The notes under the pieces: generated by a model | Databases searched by the model: none | Seen by the model: only the letters and a program-made list of their open reading frames with translations | Told to the model about the DNA's origin: nothing | From: WTJO01 sp965660165 | GTDB lineage: Bacteria > Pseudomonadota > Alphaproteobacteria > Puniceispirillales > Puniceispirillaceae | NCBI GenBank assembly: GCA_965660165.1 | Contig: CBFHYU010000008.1 | Span: forward strand, 9,173-73,172 | DNA length: 64,000 bases | Reading direction: 5' to 3' | In this document: positions 43,718 to 52,510 of the stretch, one piece after another | How positions within the stretch are numbered: position 1 is the stretch's first letter | Layout: every line of letters begins with the position of its first letter | Position numbers and translations under genes: made by a program

Positions 43718-44284
43718 CTAATCCTTTGCGCGTTCAACATAGCTGGCATCTTCTGTTTTCACGACAATCCGTGTGCCAGCTTCAATATGCGGTGGTACCA
43801 TAATACGTACCCCATTATCTGCCATAGCAGGCTTATAAGATGATGACGCTGTTTGGCCTTTTACAACTGCATCAGCCTCAACCACTGTAACCACCACCTG
43901 ATCTGGCAGGCTAACCGAAATCGGCTCGCCTTCATGGCTTTGCAAGGTAACTGTCATGCCATCCTGCAGAAATGCAGCTTGCTCGCCAACCATCTCGGCA
44001 TTTATGGCGATTTGCTCAAAGGTTTCAGAATGCATGAAAATCAGATTTGTACCCTCTTCATAAAGATAGGTGCACTCTGCTTCATCTAGAATTACGCGCT
44101 CAACTGATTCAGTTGCTCTGAAGCGTTCATTTAGCTTTGTGCCATCTCTGATATCACGCAGTTCAATCTGGGCAAATGCCCCCCCTTTGCCAGGTTTGAC
44201 ATGGCTTGTTTTCACAGCAACCCAAAGCCGTGATTTATGCTCAATCACATTGCCTGGACGAATAGCGTTTCCATTTAATTTCAT
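43718..44284 (-). CDS. efp: Translation elongation factor P
   Basis: The 188-residue EF-P has three beta-barrel domains. The loop KPGKGGAFAQIELRD near residue 33 holds the lysine or arginine that eases peptide bonds in polyproline stretches, and the C-terminal domain is intact. TolA in this window has a run of prolines that would need it. The start has GGAGC at good spacing. Confidence 0.95.
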   Translation of the reverse strand: MKLNGNAIRPGNVIEHKSRLWVAVKTSHVKPGKGGAFAQIELRDIRDGTKLNERFRATESVERVILDEAECTYLYEEGTNLIFMHSETFEQIAINAEMVGEQAAFLQDGMTVTLQSHEGEPISVSLPDQVVVTVVEADAVVKGQTASSSYKPAMADNGVRIMVPPHIEAGTRIVVKTEDASYVERAKD

Positions 44285-44392
44285 CTGTCTATTGCTCCTT
44301 ATGTGCTGCTAGCAAAAGATAAAGCTGTCTCTGCGAAGCCTTCATGCCGCAGATTATGCAAAAGGTCAATGATTTCAGCTATTTTTTGCGAG

Positions 44393-45400
44393 CTATAGCC
44401 TGTTCATATAGATAGCTGTATCAAGCATCCTGTTTGCAAAGCCCCATTCATTATCATACCACCCCATGATCCGAACAAATTTTTCTTCTTGAACTTGGGT
44501 TTGTGTCAAATCAGCGACACATGAATGGCTATCATGATTAAAATCAACAGATACAAGAGGCAATCTGTTACATCTCATCACGCCCTTCATCGCGCCATTC
44601 GCCGCTGCTTCAAGAGCCGCATTGACGCTATCAATAGAACAGCGATTGCGGGCATAGAAATGGAAATCAACCACTGACACATTTTCAGTTGGCACCCGCA
44701 CAGCCGAACCATCAAGCCTGCCTGCAAGTTCAGGTAGCACCAACCCCACTGCGCGCGCTGCCCCTGTTGTGGTTGGCACAATCGAGCGCGCGCCAGACCT
44801 AGCGCGGCGTAAATCTTTGTGCGAATTATCCAAAATATTCTGGTCACCTGTATAGGCATGAATAGTCGTCATATTGCCAGAAATAATGCCAAAGGCTTCA
44901 TTCATTATTTTTGCCATTGGCGCAAGACAATTTGTTGTGCAAGATGCGTTTGATACAATCAGATGATCTGCTGTCATCTTATCATGATTGACCCCATAAA
45001 CCACTGTGTGATCTGCCCCAGAGGCAGGTGCAGATATCAGCACTTTTTTTGCGCCAGCATCAAGATGGGTGGCAGATTTATCACGGCTGTTAAATTTGCC
45101 TGAACATTCTAGCACAATATCAACACCAAGCTCGGCATGAGGCAGATTTTCGGGATTGCGCTCATGGGTGAGTTTGATAGGCGCGCCAATACCAATATCA
45201 AGCGTTTCATCGCTCAAAGTGATTGAATTTTTGAATTTGCCATGTGTTGAATCAAATTCAAGCAAATGTGCCATAACATCTGCAGAACCAGGTGAATTTA
45301 TAGAGACGACCTCAATATCATCATGGTTATTTTCTGCCACTGCTCTCAGCACTAAGCGTCCGATACGACCAAACCCGTTAATTGCAATGCGTGTTGTCAT
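44393..45400 (-). CDS. gap: Glyceraldehyde-3-phosphate dehydrogenase
   Basis: The 335-residue enzyme has GFGRIGRLVLRA at the start, the catalytic SNASCTTNCLAP with Cys near 152, and a complete C-terminal domain with WYDNEWGFANRM. It works in glycolysis or gluconeogenesis. It is 51 bp downstream of tkt and probably in the same operon. Confidence 0.96.
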   Translation of the reverse strand: MTTRIAINGFGRIGRLVLRAVAENNHDDIEVVSINSPGSADVMAHLLEFDSTHGKFKNSITLSDETLDIGIGAPIKLTHERNPENLPHAELGVDIVLECSGKFNSRDKSATHLDAGAKKVLISAPASGADHTVVYGVNHDKMTADHLIVSNASCTTNCLAPMAKIMNEAFGIISGNMTTIHAYTGDQNILDNSHKDLRRARSGARSIVPTTTGAARAVGLVLPELAGRLDGSAVRVPTENVSVVDFHFYARNRCSIDSVNAALEAAANGAMKGVMRCNRLPLVSVDFNHDSHSCVADLTQTQVQEEKFVRIMGWYDNEWGFANRMLDTAIYMNRL

Positions 45401-45451
45401 ATATCTCTCTCTTACCGTTTGATAATGCCAAAATTGAGGGGGCGCAACAGA

Positions 45452-47452
45452 CTAGCGTGCCGCATCAATAATAGCGTCTGCTGTAATGCCAAAATGGGTG
45501 TAAAGGTCTGATGCTGGCGCTGAGGCACCAAAGCTGGACATGCCAATAAATGTGCCGCGTCCACCTGTTAGCTGATGCCAGCCCATTTCAATCCCAGCTT
45601 CGATGATGACAAGCTTGGTGTCTGTGCCAAGCAGGCTGTCAATATAGCTCTGGCTTTGGGTAAGCAGAATATCTAGCGCAGGCACAGATACTAGCCGTGT
45701 TGACTTGCCCATTGCCTCAAGCTGTTGTTGTGCGTCATGCGCAATCGCTACCTCTGAGCCTGTTGCTATAAGCGTAATTTCAGCATCACCACCTGACTCT
45801 GGCGTTAAAATATAGCCGCCCTTTGCAGAGTTTAACGGCGCGACATTTTCGCCTAGCCGCAATTGCGGAAGCCCCTGACGCGATAGTGCCAGAACAGATG
45901 GCCCTGTTTGATTATCAAGCGCTAATTGCCAGCATTCTGCTGTTTCTACCACATCACATGGGCGGAATACTGTAAGGTTCGGTATAGCCCGCAACGCAGC
46001 AAGATGTTCTACGGGTTGATGCGTAGGGCCATCTTCGCCTAGTCCGATTGAATCATGTGTCATCACATAAATAACCCGTTGTCCCATCAGCGCAGATAGT
46101 CTGATTGAGGGGCGGCAATAATCTGTAAATACCAAAAACGTGCCGCCATACGGAATAATGCCGCCATGAAGCGCAATCCCGTTCATCGCAGCCGCCATGC
46201 CATGCTCACGCACACCATAAAAAATATAGTTGCCTGAATAATTATCTGCAGAAAATCCGTTCTGGCTATCTGCCTTTGTGTTGTTTGAGCCTGTCAAATC
46301 AGCCGAACCACCCATCAAATTAGGCACGGTTTGAACGAGATGATTGATTGTCATTTGGCTCGCTACACGACTAGCTACTTTCACAGGCTCTGCGGCCAAC
46401 GTCGCTTTCATTGTGCTAATTGCCTCAGCTACTTTGTCAGATATGTCAGCTGCCAGCATTTCGGTGAATTGGGCGGCAAGAGGGCTTGCCGTCAGACGTG
46501 CCTGCCATGCCTGATAATCAGCAGCGCCTCTATTGCCAGCAACGTGCCAATCATCTGTGATGTGCTGAGGGATTTCAAATGGGGGATATGGCCAGCCTAG
46601 CGCCTGTCTTGTGGCGGCTATTTCATCATCTCCTAAGGGTGCGCCATGAGCCTTTGATGTGCCAGCTTTGGCTGGAGAGCCTTTGCCAATAATCGTTTTG
46701 CACTTTACCAATGTTGGGCGAGCTAGATCAGATTTTGCTGTCTGGATAGCGCTATCTATGGCGTCCATATCATGCCCATCGCACTCAAGCACCTGCCAGC
46801 CTGCCGATTCAAACCGCAAGCGTGTATTTTCTGAGACAGACAGATCAGTAGGCCCATCAATCGAAATGCCATTATCATCAAATAGCACAATCAGATGCCC
46901 TAACCTTAAATGGCCTGCCAAAGAGATAGCTTCCTGAGAGATGCCTTCCATCAGACAGCCATCGCCTGCCATAACATAGGTGAAATGAGATACTAGCTCA
47001 TCGCCAAAGCGTGCATTAAGATGACGTTCTGCGATGGCCATGCCAACTGCATTTGCAATGCCTTGACCCAATGGCCCTGTGGTTGTTTCAATCCCTGCCG
47101 CATGGCCAAATTCTGGATGGCCAGCGGTTTTTGCGCCAAGCTGTCTGAACTGGCGCAAATCATCAAGCGTCATATCCTGATAGCCTGTTAGATGCAATAA
47201 TGCATAAATCAGCATCGAGCCATGACCAGCAGATAGAATAAATCTGTCTCTGTCAGGCCAGTTAGGGCGGCTCGGATCAAATTTAAGATGGCGGGCAAAT
47301 AGCACTGTTGCGACATCTGCAAACCCCATTGGTGCGCCCGGATGTCCAGAATTTGCTGCCTGAACCGCATCCATTGAAAGCGCTCTGATGGCATTTGCCA
47401 TATCAGGGGTGACAGGTGCAGGTGAAGCAAGCGGCGGCAAAGAAAAAGTCAT
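45452..47452 (-). CDS. tkt: Transketolase
   Basis: The 666-residue thiamine-diphosphate enzyme has the complete set: SGHPGAPMGFAD, GDGCLMEGISQEA, the middle domain's GVREHGMAAAMNGIALHGG and the C-terminal domain. It moves two-carbon units in the pentose phosphate pathway. Its start has a ribosome site just upstream. The 470 bp between this gene and the zapA operon hold no convincing gene (see the small RNA candidate). Confidence 0.96.
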   Translation of the reverse strand: MTFSLPPLASPAPVTPDMANAIRALSMDAVQAANSGHPGAPMGFADVATVLFARHLKFDPSRPNWPDRDRFILSAGHGSMLIYALLHLTGYQDMTLDDLRQFRQLGAKTAGHPEFGHAAGIETTTGPLGQGIANAVGMAIAERHLNARFGDELVSHFTYVMAGDGCLMEGISQEAISLAGHLRLGHLIVLFDDNGISIDGPTDLSVSENTRLRFESAGWQVLECDGHDMDAIDSAIQTAKSDLARPTLVKCKTIIGKGSPAKAGTSKAHGAPLGDDEIAATRQALGWPYPPFEIPQHITDDWHVAGNRGAADYQAWQARLTASPLAAQFTEMLAADISDKVAEAISTMKATLAAEPVKVASRVASQMTINHLVQTVPNLMGGSADLTGSNNTKADSQNGFSADNYSGNYIFYGVREHGMAAAMNGIALHGGIIPYGGTFLVFTDYCRPSIRLSALMGQRVIYVMTHDSIGLGEDGPTHQPVEHLAALRAIPNLTVFRPCDVVETAECWQLALDNQTGPSVLALSRQGLPQLRLGENVAPLNSAKGGYILTPESGGDAEITLIATGSEVAIAHDAQQQLEAMGKSTRLVSVPALDILLTQSQSYIDSLLGTDTKLVIIEAGIEMGWHQLTGGRGTFIGMSSFGASAPASDLYTHFGITADAIIDAAR

Positions 47453-47539
47453 CTTGGTATCCTAAAACTCTATTCTGATAAAGGCAGGTCGTATGTCTAA
47501 AAAACTCATACCATAAATCTGTCTGGGTTAATAACCCAA

Positions 47540-47775
47540 TAACATGATTGAGCTTGTGTTACATTGGTATTAGATGCCGCGAACAATGCCAATCTTCTGC
47601 TGATTCGTCAATCTCATCATGGTCGAAATCAGGCGGATAGCAAAAAGCTGGTTGGTTATCCAAAAAAACATAACTGATGGGCTGAGATGGTGAAACTGTT
47701 GAATTAAAAGGAATGATAGCTTGTTGTTTAGATATAAGATTGCACAGCAAGCTGTTGTGCATCTTGTTTTTTTTT
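47540..47775 (+). ncRNA. Candidate small RNA in the tkt - zapA gap
   Basis: A very strong rightward terminator ends at 47775 with no plus-strand gene before it. The gap from the tkt start (47452) therefore probably holds an RNA of up to about 250 bases. TTGAGC near 47550 with TAGATG at 17 bp is a possible weak promoter. No open frame longer than about 24 codons is found on the plus strand. Existence and ends are inference. Confidence 0.3.
47736..47775 (+). terminator. Strong orphan intrinsic terminator
   Basis: The stem pairs TGCACAGCA (47741-47749) with TGTTGTGCA (47753-47761), including one G-U pair, with a 3-base loop. It extends by AAGA/TCTT beyond a one-base bulge, and nine T follow (47767-47775). 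The T run lies on the plus side only. It overlaps the start of a minus-strand 67-codon frame that I reject. Confidence 0.8.
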
Positions 47776-47922
47776 CTTAAATGACGCAGTCTTCGGATTA
47801 GAGATGGCTATGTTAATTGCCCTATTAGCATATGTCATATCACAGCCATGATCTGATAGTAAATTGCGCAGGCTTGCTGGACGCAGATCATGTCAAATAG
47901 CAGAGGATAAGGTGGGTTTTTC

Positions 47923-48186
47923 ATGAGCCAGACCGCTAAGATGAACGAATCTATCGAACATGCCTTTCAGGCATTACAAACAGCATTGGTATCATTAGAA
48001 AAAACTGTCTCTGAGCGGGCTGAAACAATCAATGCTGGGTCATCTCAAGATGCGGCGCCTGCCGCAATTGCCCTGTCTGTTGAGGATAAGCAGGCTGTTC
48101 GGGATGAGCTTAACCGCTTGAAATCACTTGTAAGCGAGGCGAGCGGCCTTATTTTGTCATCGCAAAATGGCAGAGGCGAAGGCTAG
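47923..48186 (+). CDS. Small coiled-coil protein upstream of zapA (DUF4164-like)
   Basis: The 87-residue protein is helical: NESIEHAFQALQTALVSLEKTVSERAE and a second helix from about residue 45. Alphaproteobacteria often code such a DUF4164-type protein just before zapA. AAGGTGG lies seven bases before the ATG. It may partner ZapA in cell division; not proven. Confidence 0.75.
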   Translation: MSQTAKMNESIEHAFQALQTALVSLEKTVSERAETINAGSSQDAAPAAIALSVEDKQAVRDELNRLKSLVSEASGLILSSQNGRGEG

Positions 48187-48197
48187 GAAATCTAATC

Positions 48198-48515
48198 ATG
48201 GCACAATCTGTTGTAACCGTAACATTAAATGGACAATCCTATCAGATGGGATGTGATGAAGGTAGCGAGTCTCATATTCTTACGCTCGCAGCAGAAATTG
48301 ATTCTCGACTTCAGACGTTAAAAGAACAGGCAGGTCACGTGCCAGAAAGCTGGTTGCTGGCAGTGGTCTCAATAATGATGGCAGACGAGCTGGCAAGCGC
48401 CCAACCGCACTCTGACCAGCCAACCCCACCGCTTATTGACACTGATTCGATCGCACAGCAAATAGAACAGGCAGCAATGCGGATCAATACAATCACAGCA
48501 ACACTTGCGAAATAA
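48198..48515 (+). CDS. zapA: Cell division protein ZapA
   Basis: The 105-residue protein has the ZapA start VTLNGQSYQMGCDEGSESHILTLAAEIDSRL and a helical end. It stabilises FtsZ rings. It is followed by the 6S RNA and 5-FCL, the order typical of proteobacteria. Confidence 0.88.
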   Translation: MAQSVVTVTLNGQSYQMGCDEGSESHILTLAAEIDSRLQTLKEQAGHVPESWLLAVVSIMMADELASAQPHSDQPTPPLIDTDSIAQQIEQAAMRINTITATLAK

Positions 48516-48539
48516 CGCAGTTTCACTTAGAAGTCAGAG

Positions 48540-48702
48540 GTGATGATAGCTGGCGAGTGCGTCAGGTCTTTCAATCCCTGGGACCATAATCTTCTGTAGG
48601 GAGCTACCTCTGATAAAGCTGAGGTTTTATTATTGCGGCGCCCACCTGTTTAACAGGTCACAGAGGATGAAACATACCAACGGCTAGGCTGGCTATCATC
48701 GC
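48540..48702 (+). ncRNA. ssrS: 6S RNA
   Basis: The gap between zapA and 5-FCL is the usual place of 6S RNA. A closing stem pairs GATGATAGCTGG (48542-48553) with CTGGCTATCATC (48689-48700), including two G-U pairs, and the G-C at 48540/48702 extends it. Inside are a purine/pyrimidine-rich central region (ATCCCTGGGACC / GTAGGGAGC) and the ACCTG-TTTAA-CAGGT hairpin near 48644-48658. The length of about 163 nt fits. 6S binds RNA polymerase with the main sigma factor in slow growth. Confidence 0.85.
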
Positions 48703-48705
48703 TAT

Positions 48706-48762
48706 GGGCATCACTAAGGGCATCGCATAAGGGCATTAGGTTTGCGATATTATAACGGGCAT
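48706..48762. repeat. Four GGGCAT copies between 6S RNA and 5-FCL
   Basis: GGGCAT occurs at 48706, 48718, 48731 and 48757, that is at steps of 12, 13 and 26 bases, each preceded by a T/A-rich base pair. Possible role: binding site array or a duplication trace. I see no gene. Confidence 0.35.
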
Positions 48763-48807
48763 CCCCTAATCGCTTGAAAAATTCATAAGCAAAAAGCAAG
48801 TTAATAT

Positions 48808-49422
48808 ATGAGCGCTGACACCGCAGATATAATCACCAGAAAAGCTGATGCACGGCGCAAATTTGCGACCATAAGAGCAAATGCGCATAGCACGCAGATT
48901 GATGCAGCTGACAGGCTATCTGCCCAGCTAACCCCCCTTTTGACAGGCTTGCCAGAGGTGTTTTTCGCAGGACAAATCATTGCGGGCTTCTGGCCATATC
49001 GTTCTGAGATTGATTGTAGAGCGGTGTTGGCAAAATGCAGGGATTTCGGCATGATAACGGCGTTGCCAATAACAGGCGATGATGCGACCCCGCTTAGCTT
49101 TGGGGTATTTTCTGGAAATGAGCATGAGCTGATTGCAGGCAGGTTTGGTATTGCAGAACCACCTGCCCACGCTAGGCTAGTCACGCCAGATATTATTTTG
49201 TCGCCGCTTTTGGCATGTGACGTGCGGGGATATAGGCTTGGCTATGGCGGCGGATTTTATGACAGAACAATAGCTGGCCTGAAAGAAGCGCAACATAGCG
49301 TGTATGTTATCGGGGTCGGGTATGATGCACAATACGTCCAGTCTGTTCCGATAGATGAGTTCGACCAGCCGCTTGACGGGTTATTAACACCGTCTCAATT
49401 TATTCACTTCGACAAAGGATAA
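48808..49422 (+). CDS. 5-formyltetrahydrofolate cyclo-ligase
   Basis: The 204-residue enzyme has the 5-FCL core: FWPYRSEID, GRFGIAEPPAHA and the late LLACDVRGYRLGYGGGFYDRTIAGL motif. It makes 5,10-methenyl-THF from 5-formyl-THF with ATP. 6S-linked ygfA in E. coli is the same gene. It lies 4 bp before ymdB-like. Confidence 0.92.
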   Translation: MSADTADIITRKADARRKFATIRANAHSTQIDAADRLSAQLTPLLTGLPEVFFAGQIIAGFWPYRSEIDCRAVLAKCRDFGMITALPITGDDATPLSFGVFSGNEHELIAGRFGIAEPPAHARLVTPDIILSPLLACDVRGYRLGYGGGFYDRTIAGLKEAQHSVYVIGVGYDAQYVQSVPIDEFDQPLDGLLTPSQFIHFDKG

Positions 49423-49426
49423 CGGA

Positions 49427-50281
49427 ATGACGCAACAGGCGATGATGCAGGCGATTGGCAAAAAAGCTGAGACAGATTATCGGATTTTGTTTCTAGGAGA
49501 TATTGTAGGCCGTGCGGCACGAAATGCGGTTGGCGCGCAGCTAGCCGAAATTAAATCGCACTACACCATAGATGCAGCAATTGTGAATTGCGAGAATGCC
49601 GCAGGCGGATTTGGCGTTACCCCTGATATTTGCGACAGGCTGTTCGAGGCAGGATGTGATGTGCTGACCACTGGCAATCATGTGTTTGATAAGGGGGAAA
49701 TCTCACCCTATATCGGGCGCGAGACACGTCTTATCAGACCGCTGAATATGGGCGCAGAATATCCTGGTGCAGGCTATGTCATTATACAGTGTGCGGGCGG
49801 AATGCGGCTAGCGGTTGTAAATGTGATGTGCAATCTGTTTATGGCAGAAAATGCAAATGCCTTTATGACGATGAAACAGCTCATGCAGAAGCTGGCGCTT
49901 GGCGAGAATGCAGATGTGATTGTAGTAGATGTGCATGGTGAGGCAACTTCTGAGAAAACAGCTATGGGGCATTTTCTGGATGGGCAGGTAAGTCTGGTTG
50001 TGGGTACCCATACTCATGTGCCAACAGCAGATCATAGAATTCTGCTGGCGGGTACAGCCTATCTTACAGATGCTGGCATGTGCGGAAATTATGACTCTGT
50101 GATTGGCATGGATAAGCTGGCTGCAACTTCGCGCTTTACAGGTGAGCGCAAAGGCAGCCTGTCTGTGGCCTCAGGCGAGCCTACTATCTGCGGGTTGGTG
50201 GTTGATGTTTCACAGCAAACAGGGCTGGCAAGCGCAATCTATCCTTTCCGCAAAGATGGTGCGCTTAGCCCTGCTGGCTAG
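49427..50281 (+). CDS. YmdB-type metallophosphoesterase (TIGR00282)
   Basis: A 284-residue phosphoesterase: ILFLGDIVGRAARNAV, NCENAAGGFG, TGNHVFDKGEI, VVDVHGEATSEK, VGTHTHVPTADHRI with the two-metal ligands. Homologues cut 2',3'-cyclic nucleotides and act in signalling. It follows 5-FCL by 4 bp. Confidence 0.92.
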   Translation: MTQQAMMQAIGKKAETDYRILFLGDIVGRAARNAVGAQLAEIKSHYTIDAAIVNCENAAGGFGVTPDICDRLFEAGCDVLTTGNHVFDKGEISPYIGRETRLIRPLNMGAEYPGAGYVIIQCAGGMRLAVVNVMCNLFMAENANAFMTMKQLMQKLALGENADVIVVDVHGEATSEKTAMGHFLDGQVSLVVGTHTHVPTADHRILLAGTAYLTDAGMCGNYDSVIGMDKLAATSRFTGERKGSLSVASGEPTICGLVVDVSQQTGLASAIYPFRKDGALSPAG

Positions 50282-50434
50282 CACTTACCAAGATAGATAA
50301 AGCGGGTATATTTTATGCTGGTATGCAGCGGTGCAAGCCGTTATGCTGGGGCATATTTTTTCAGGTGATATGGCGATAGCGCTATTATTATCTCTAACCC
50401 ATAACGAGAACAGGCAAAATAGCAGGAGTTCGGC

Positions 50435-51178
50435 ATGGCAGGCCATTCCAAATTCAAAAATATTCAGCATCGTAAGGGCGCTCAGGATAAAAAGCGTGCC
50501 AAGATTTTCACACGTCTTATCAAAGAGCTGGCAGTGGCCGCACGAGAGGGCACTGATGCAAATTCAAATCCGCGCTTGCGCACCGCATTGGCGGCGGCGC
50601 GCGCTGCAAATATGCCAAAAGACAATATTGAACGTGTCCTGAAAAAGGCAGAAGGCGGTGAGGGTGAGCTTTATGAAGAAATCCGCTATGAAGGCTATGG
50701 TACTGGTGGTACAGCTTTCATTGTTGAAGCCTTGACAGATAACCGAAATAGAACGGCCTCTGAAGTGCGGGCGGCCTTTTCAAAATTCGGCGGCTCACTT
50801 GGCGAAACAGGGTCGGTCAGCTTTATGTTTGACAAGGTCGGGCAGATAAGCTTGAGCGCAGAAGCAGGTGATGCTGATAGCGTGTTTGAATCAGCCCTTG
50901 AAGCAGGTGCAGATAATGTTGAATCAGATGAAACAGGCCATGTTATCACGACCGCACCTGAGGATTTTGCGGCCGCAAGAGAACAGATAGAAGATAGTTT
51001 TGGCGCGCCCGAAGATGCCCAAATTACATGGGTACCTCAAAATACCATTGAGGTGAATGAAGATCAGGCAAAAACATTGTTGAAATTCATTGATGTGCTT
51101 GAAGATTGTGATGATGTGCAGAATATCTCGTTTAATTTTGAAATTTCAGACGAAATTATGGCGAAAATTGATGAATAA
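50435..51178 (+). CDS. YebC/TACO1-family translation regulator
   Basis: The 247-residue protein has the complete YebC pattern: MAGHSKFKNIQHRKGAQDKKR, NPRLRTALAAARAANMPKDNIERVLKKA, YEGYGTGGTAFIVEALTDNRNRTASEVRAAFSKFGG (conserved positions 1-115). Known members help ribosomes at polyproline or act on transcription. AGGAG lies before the ATG. It opens the ruvCAB-tol run. Confidence 0.93.
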   Translation: MAGHSKFKNIQHRKGAQDKKRAKIFTRLIKELAVAAREGTDANSNPRLRTALAAARAANMPKDNIERVLKKAEGGEGELYEEIRYEGYGTGGTAFIVEALTDNRNRTASEVRAAFSKFGGSLGETGSVSFMFDKVGQISLSAEAGDADSVFESALEAGADNVESDETGHVITTAPEDFAAAREQIEDSFGAPEDAQITWVPQNTIEVNEDQAKTLLKFIDVLEDCDDVQNISFNFEISDEIMAKIDE

Positions 51179-51223
51179 TACTGGCGCCGAGATAGAATTT
51201 AACAGCGTTAGGGGGTAGGTCTG

Positions 51224-51799
51224 TTGCGGATGCTTGGCATAGATCCTGGCTTGACAGCAACTGGTTGGGGCATTGTTTCGCTTGAACATCACAGGCTTAT
51301 CTATCAGGCTCATGGGGTGATTAAAACATCGCCTAGCCAGTCTGATCCACACCGTCTAAAATTGCTTGGTGATGGGCTGTTGGAGGTGATCTCGCGCTTT
51401 TCGCCTGAAACCGCTGCCATTGAAGATATTTTCATGAATAATAATGCCCGTTCTGCCTTGCGGCTTGGGATGGCTCGTGGGGTGGCCATTTTTGCAACAG
51501 CACAGCATGACCTGCCTTTGATAGAAATTTCAGCCCGCGCGGTAAAGCAATCTGTTGTTGGCAGTGGTTCTGCTGATAAAGCACAGATTGCCTATATGGT
51601 ATCGCAGATTCTGGCAATCGAAATAGCGGCAGGTGATGGCGCTGATGCGTTGGCCATAGCAATTTCTGGTCTGCATGGCTCAGGTATCCCTCTGACTGAT
51701 AAAACATCGAGAATAGTTGCTGCAAAAAAGGACAAATTTTCGGCAAACCCAGCACTGGCAAGCGCAATAGAAGCGGCGTTGGCAAAACAAAAGGACTAA
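51224..51799 (+). CDS. ruvC: Holliday junction endonuclease RuvC
   Basis: The 191-residue protein has the RuvC motifs: LGIDPGLTATGWG with a catalytic Asp, AAIEDIFM with Glu, and the late DGADALAIAISG. I use the TTG at 51224 since it gives the usual MRxLGIDPG start and stands seven bases from a GGGGG; ATG 51230 is the alternative. It cuts junctions after RuvAB migration. Confidence 0.94.
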   Translation: MRMLGIDPGLTATGWGIVSLEHHRLIYQAHGVIKTSPSQSDPHRLKLLGDGLLEVISRFSPETAAIEDIFMNNNARSALRLGMARGVAIFATAQHDLPLIEISARAVKQSVVGSGSADKAQIAYMVSQILAIEIAAGDGADALAIAISGLHGSGIPLTDKTSRIVAAKKDKFSANPALASAIEAALAKQKD

Positions 51800-51807
51800 A
51801 CCTTAGT

Positions 51808-52443
51808 ATGATAGCATCTTTGACAGGCCGAATAATAAGCACAGATTTATCCTATGTTATTATTGATGTAGGCGGCGTTGGATATCTTGTGCATGGTACT
51901 GGCAGAATGATTGCTGCTCTGCCATCTGCCCCTGAAAGCTGCACCTTGTTGATTGAAATGGTAGTGCGTGAAGATGCCATTACCCTATATGGCTTTGTTC
52001 ATGCTGAAGATAAGGATGCATTCAGGCTACTTCAGACTGTTCAAGGCGTTGGCGCAAAGGCTGCCTTGTCTATCCTGAACACCCTCAGCCCGCAAGAGCT
52101 GGTTCAGGCAATCTTGGCCGCAGATAAAGCTATGGTCAGCCGTGCAGATGGTATTGGCCCCAAAATAGCCTTGCGCATAGTCAATGAGCTTGCCCAGAAA
52201 GTCGGTAATATCACACATGCGGGCGGGACAAGCCTTGAGGGGGGTGTTCCATCAGGGACAGCCTTGCCAGATGCCCAAAACACAAGTTCGATAGTGGCTC
52301 AGGATGCGCTATCTGCCCTCGTTAATCTTGGTTATTCACGTTCAGAAGCCTTTGGGTCTGTTAGTAGCTGTCTTGCAGAATCGCCCGATATTGAATTGCC
52401 TGCCTTAATTCAGCTTGCGTTGAAAAAGATGGGCAGAGATTGA
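51808..52443 (+). CDS. ruvA: Holliday junction branch migration protein RuvA
   Basis: The 211-residue protein has the OB fold, the helix-hairpin-helix region (LLQTVQGVGAKAALSILNTLSP, ADGIGPKIALRIVNEL) and the C-terminal domain III (ALSALVNLGYSRSEA) that binds RuvB. It lies 8 bp after ruvC. Confidence 0.95.
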   Translation: MIASLTGRIISTDLSYVIIDVGGVGYLVHGTGRMIAALPSAPESCTLLIEMVVREDAITLYGFVHAEDKDAFRLLQTVQGVGAKAALSILNTLSPQELVQAILAADKAMVSRADGIGPKIALRIVNELAQKVGNITHAGGTSLEGGVPSGTALPDAQNTSSIVAQDALSALVNLGYSRSEAFGSVSSCLAESPDIELPALIQLALKKMGRD

Positions 52444-52510
52444 ATTATTTGATGGGTCATGGTTTAACCTTTAAGATAGCTATATCTTGGCTGAAAAGGA
52501 TGCCTGCTAC

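Noticed and set aside
47559..47762. 67-codon minus-strand frame in the tkt - zapA gap
   Set aside because: Its only start lies inside a strong plus-strand terminator stem, it has no ribosome site, and I recognise no motif.
50339..50406. Second ModE-like site upstream of yebC (CGTTATG and CATAACG)
   Set aside because: The half-sites are 54 bases apart, so they are more likely chance.
51181..51229. LexA box before ruvC
   Set aside because: I looked for GTTC-N7-GTTC or GAAC-N7-GAAC and found none.
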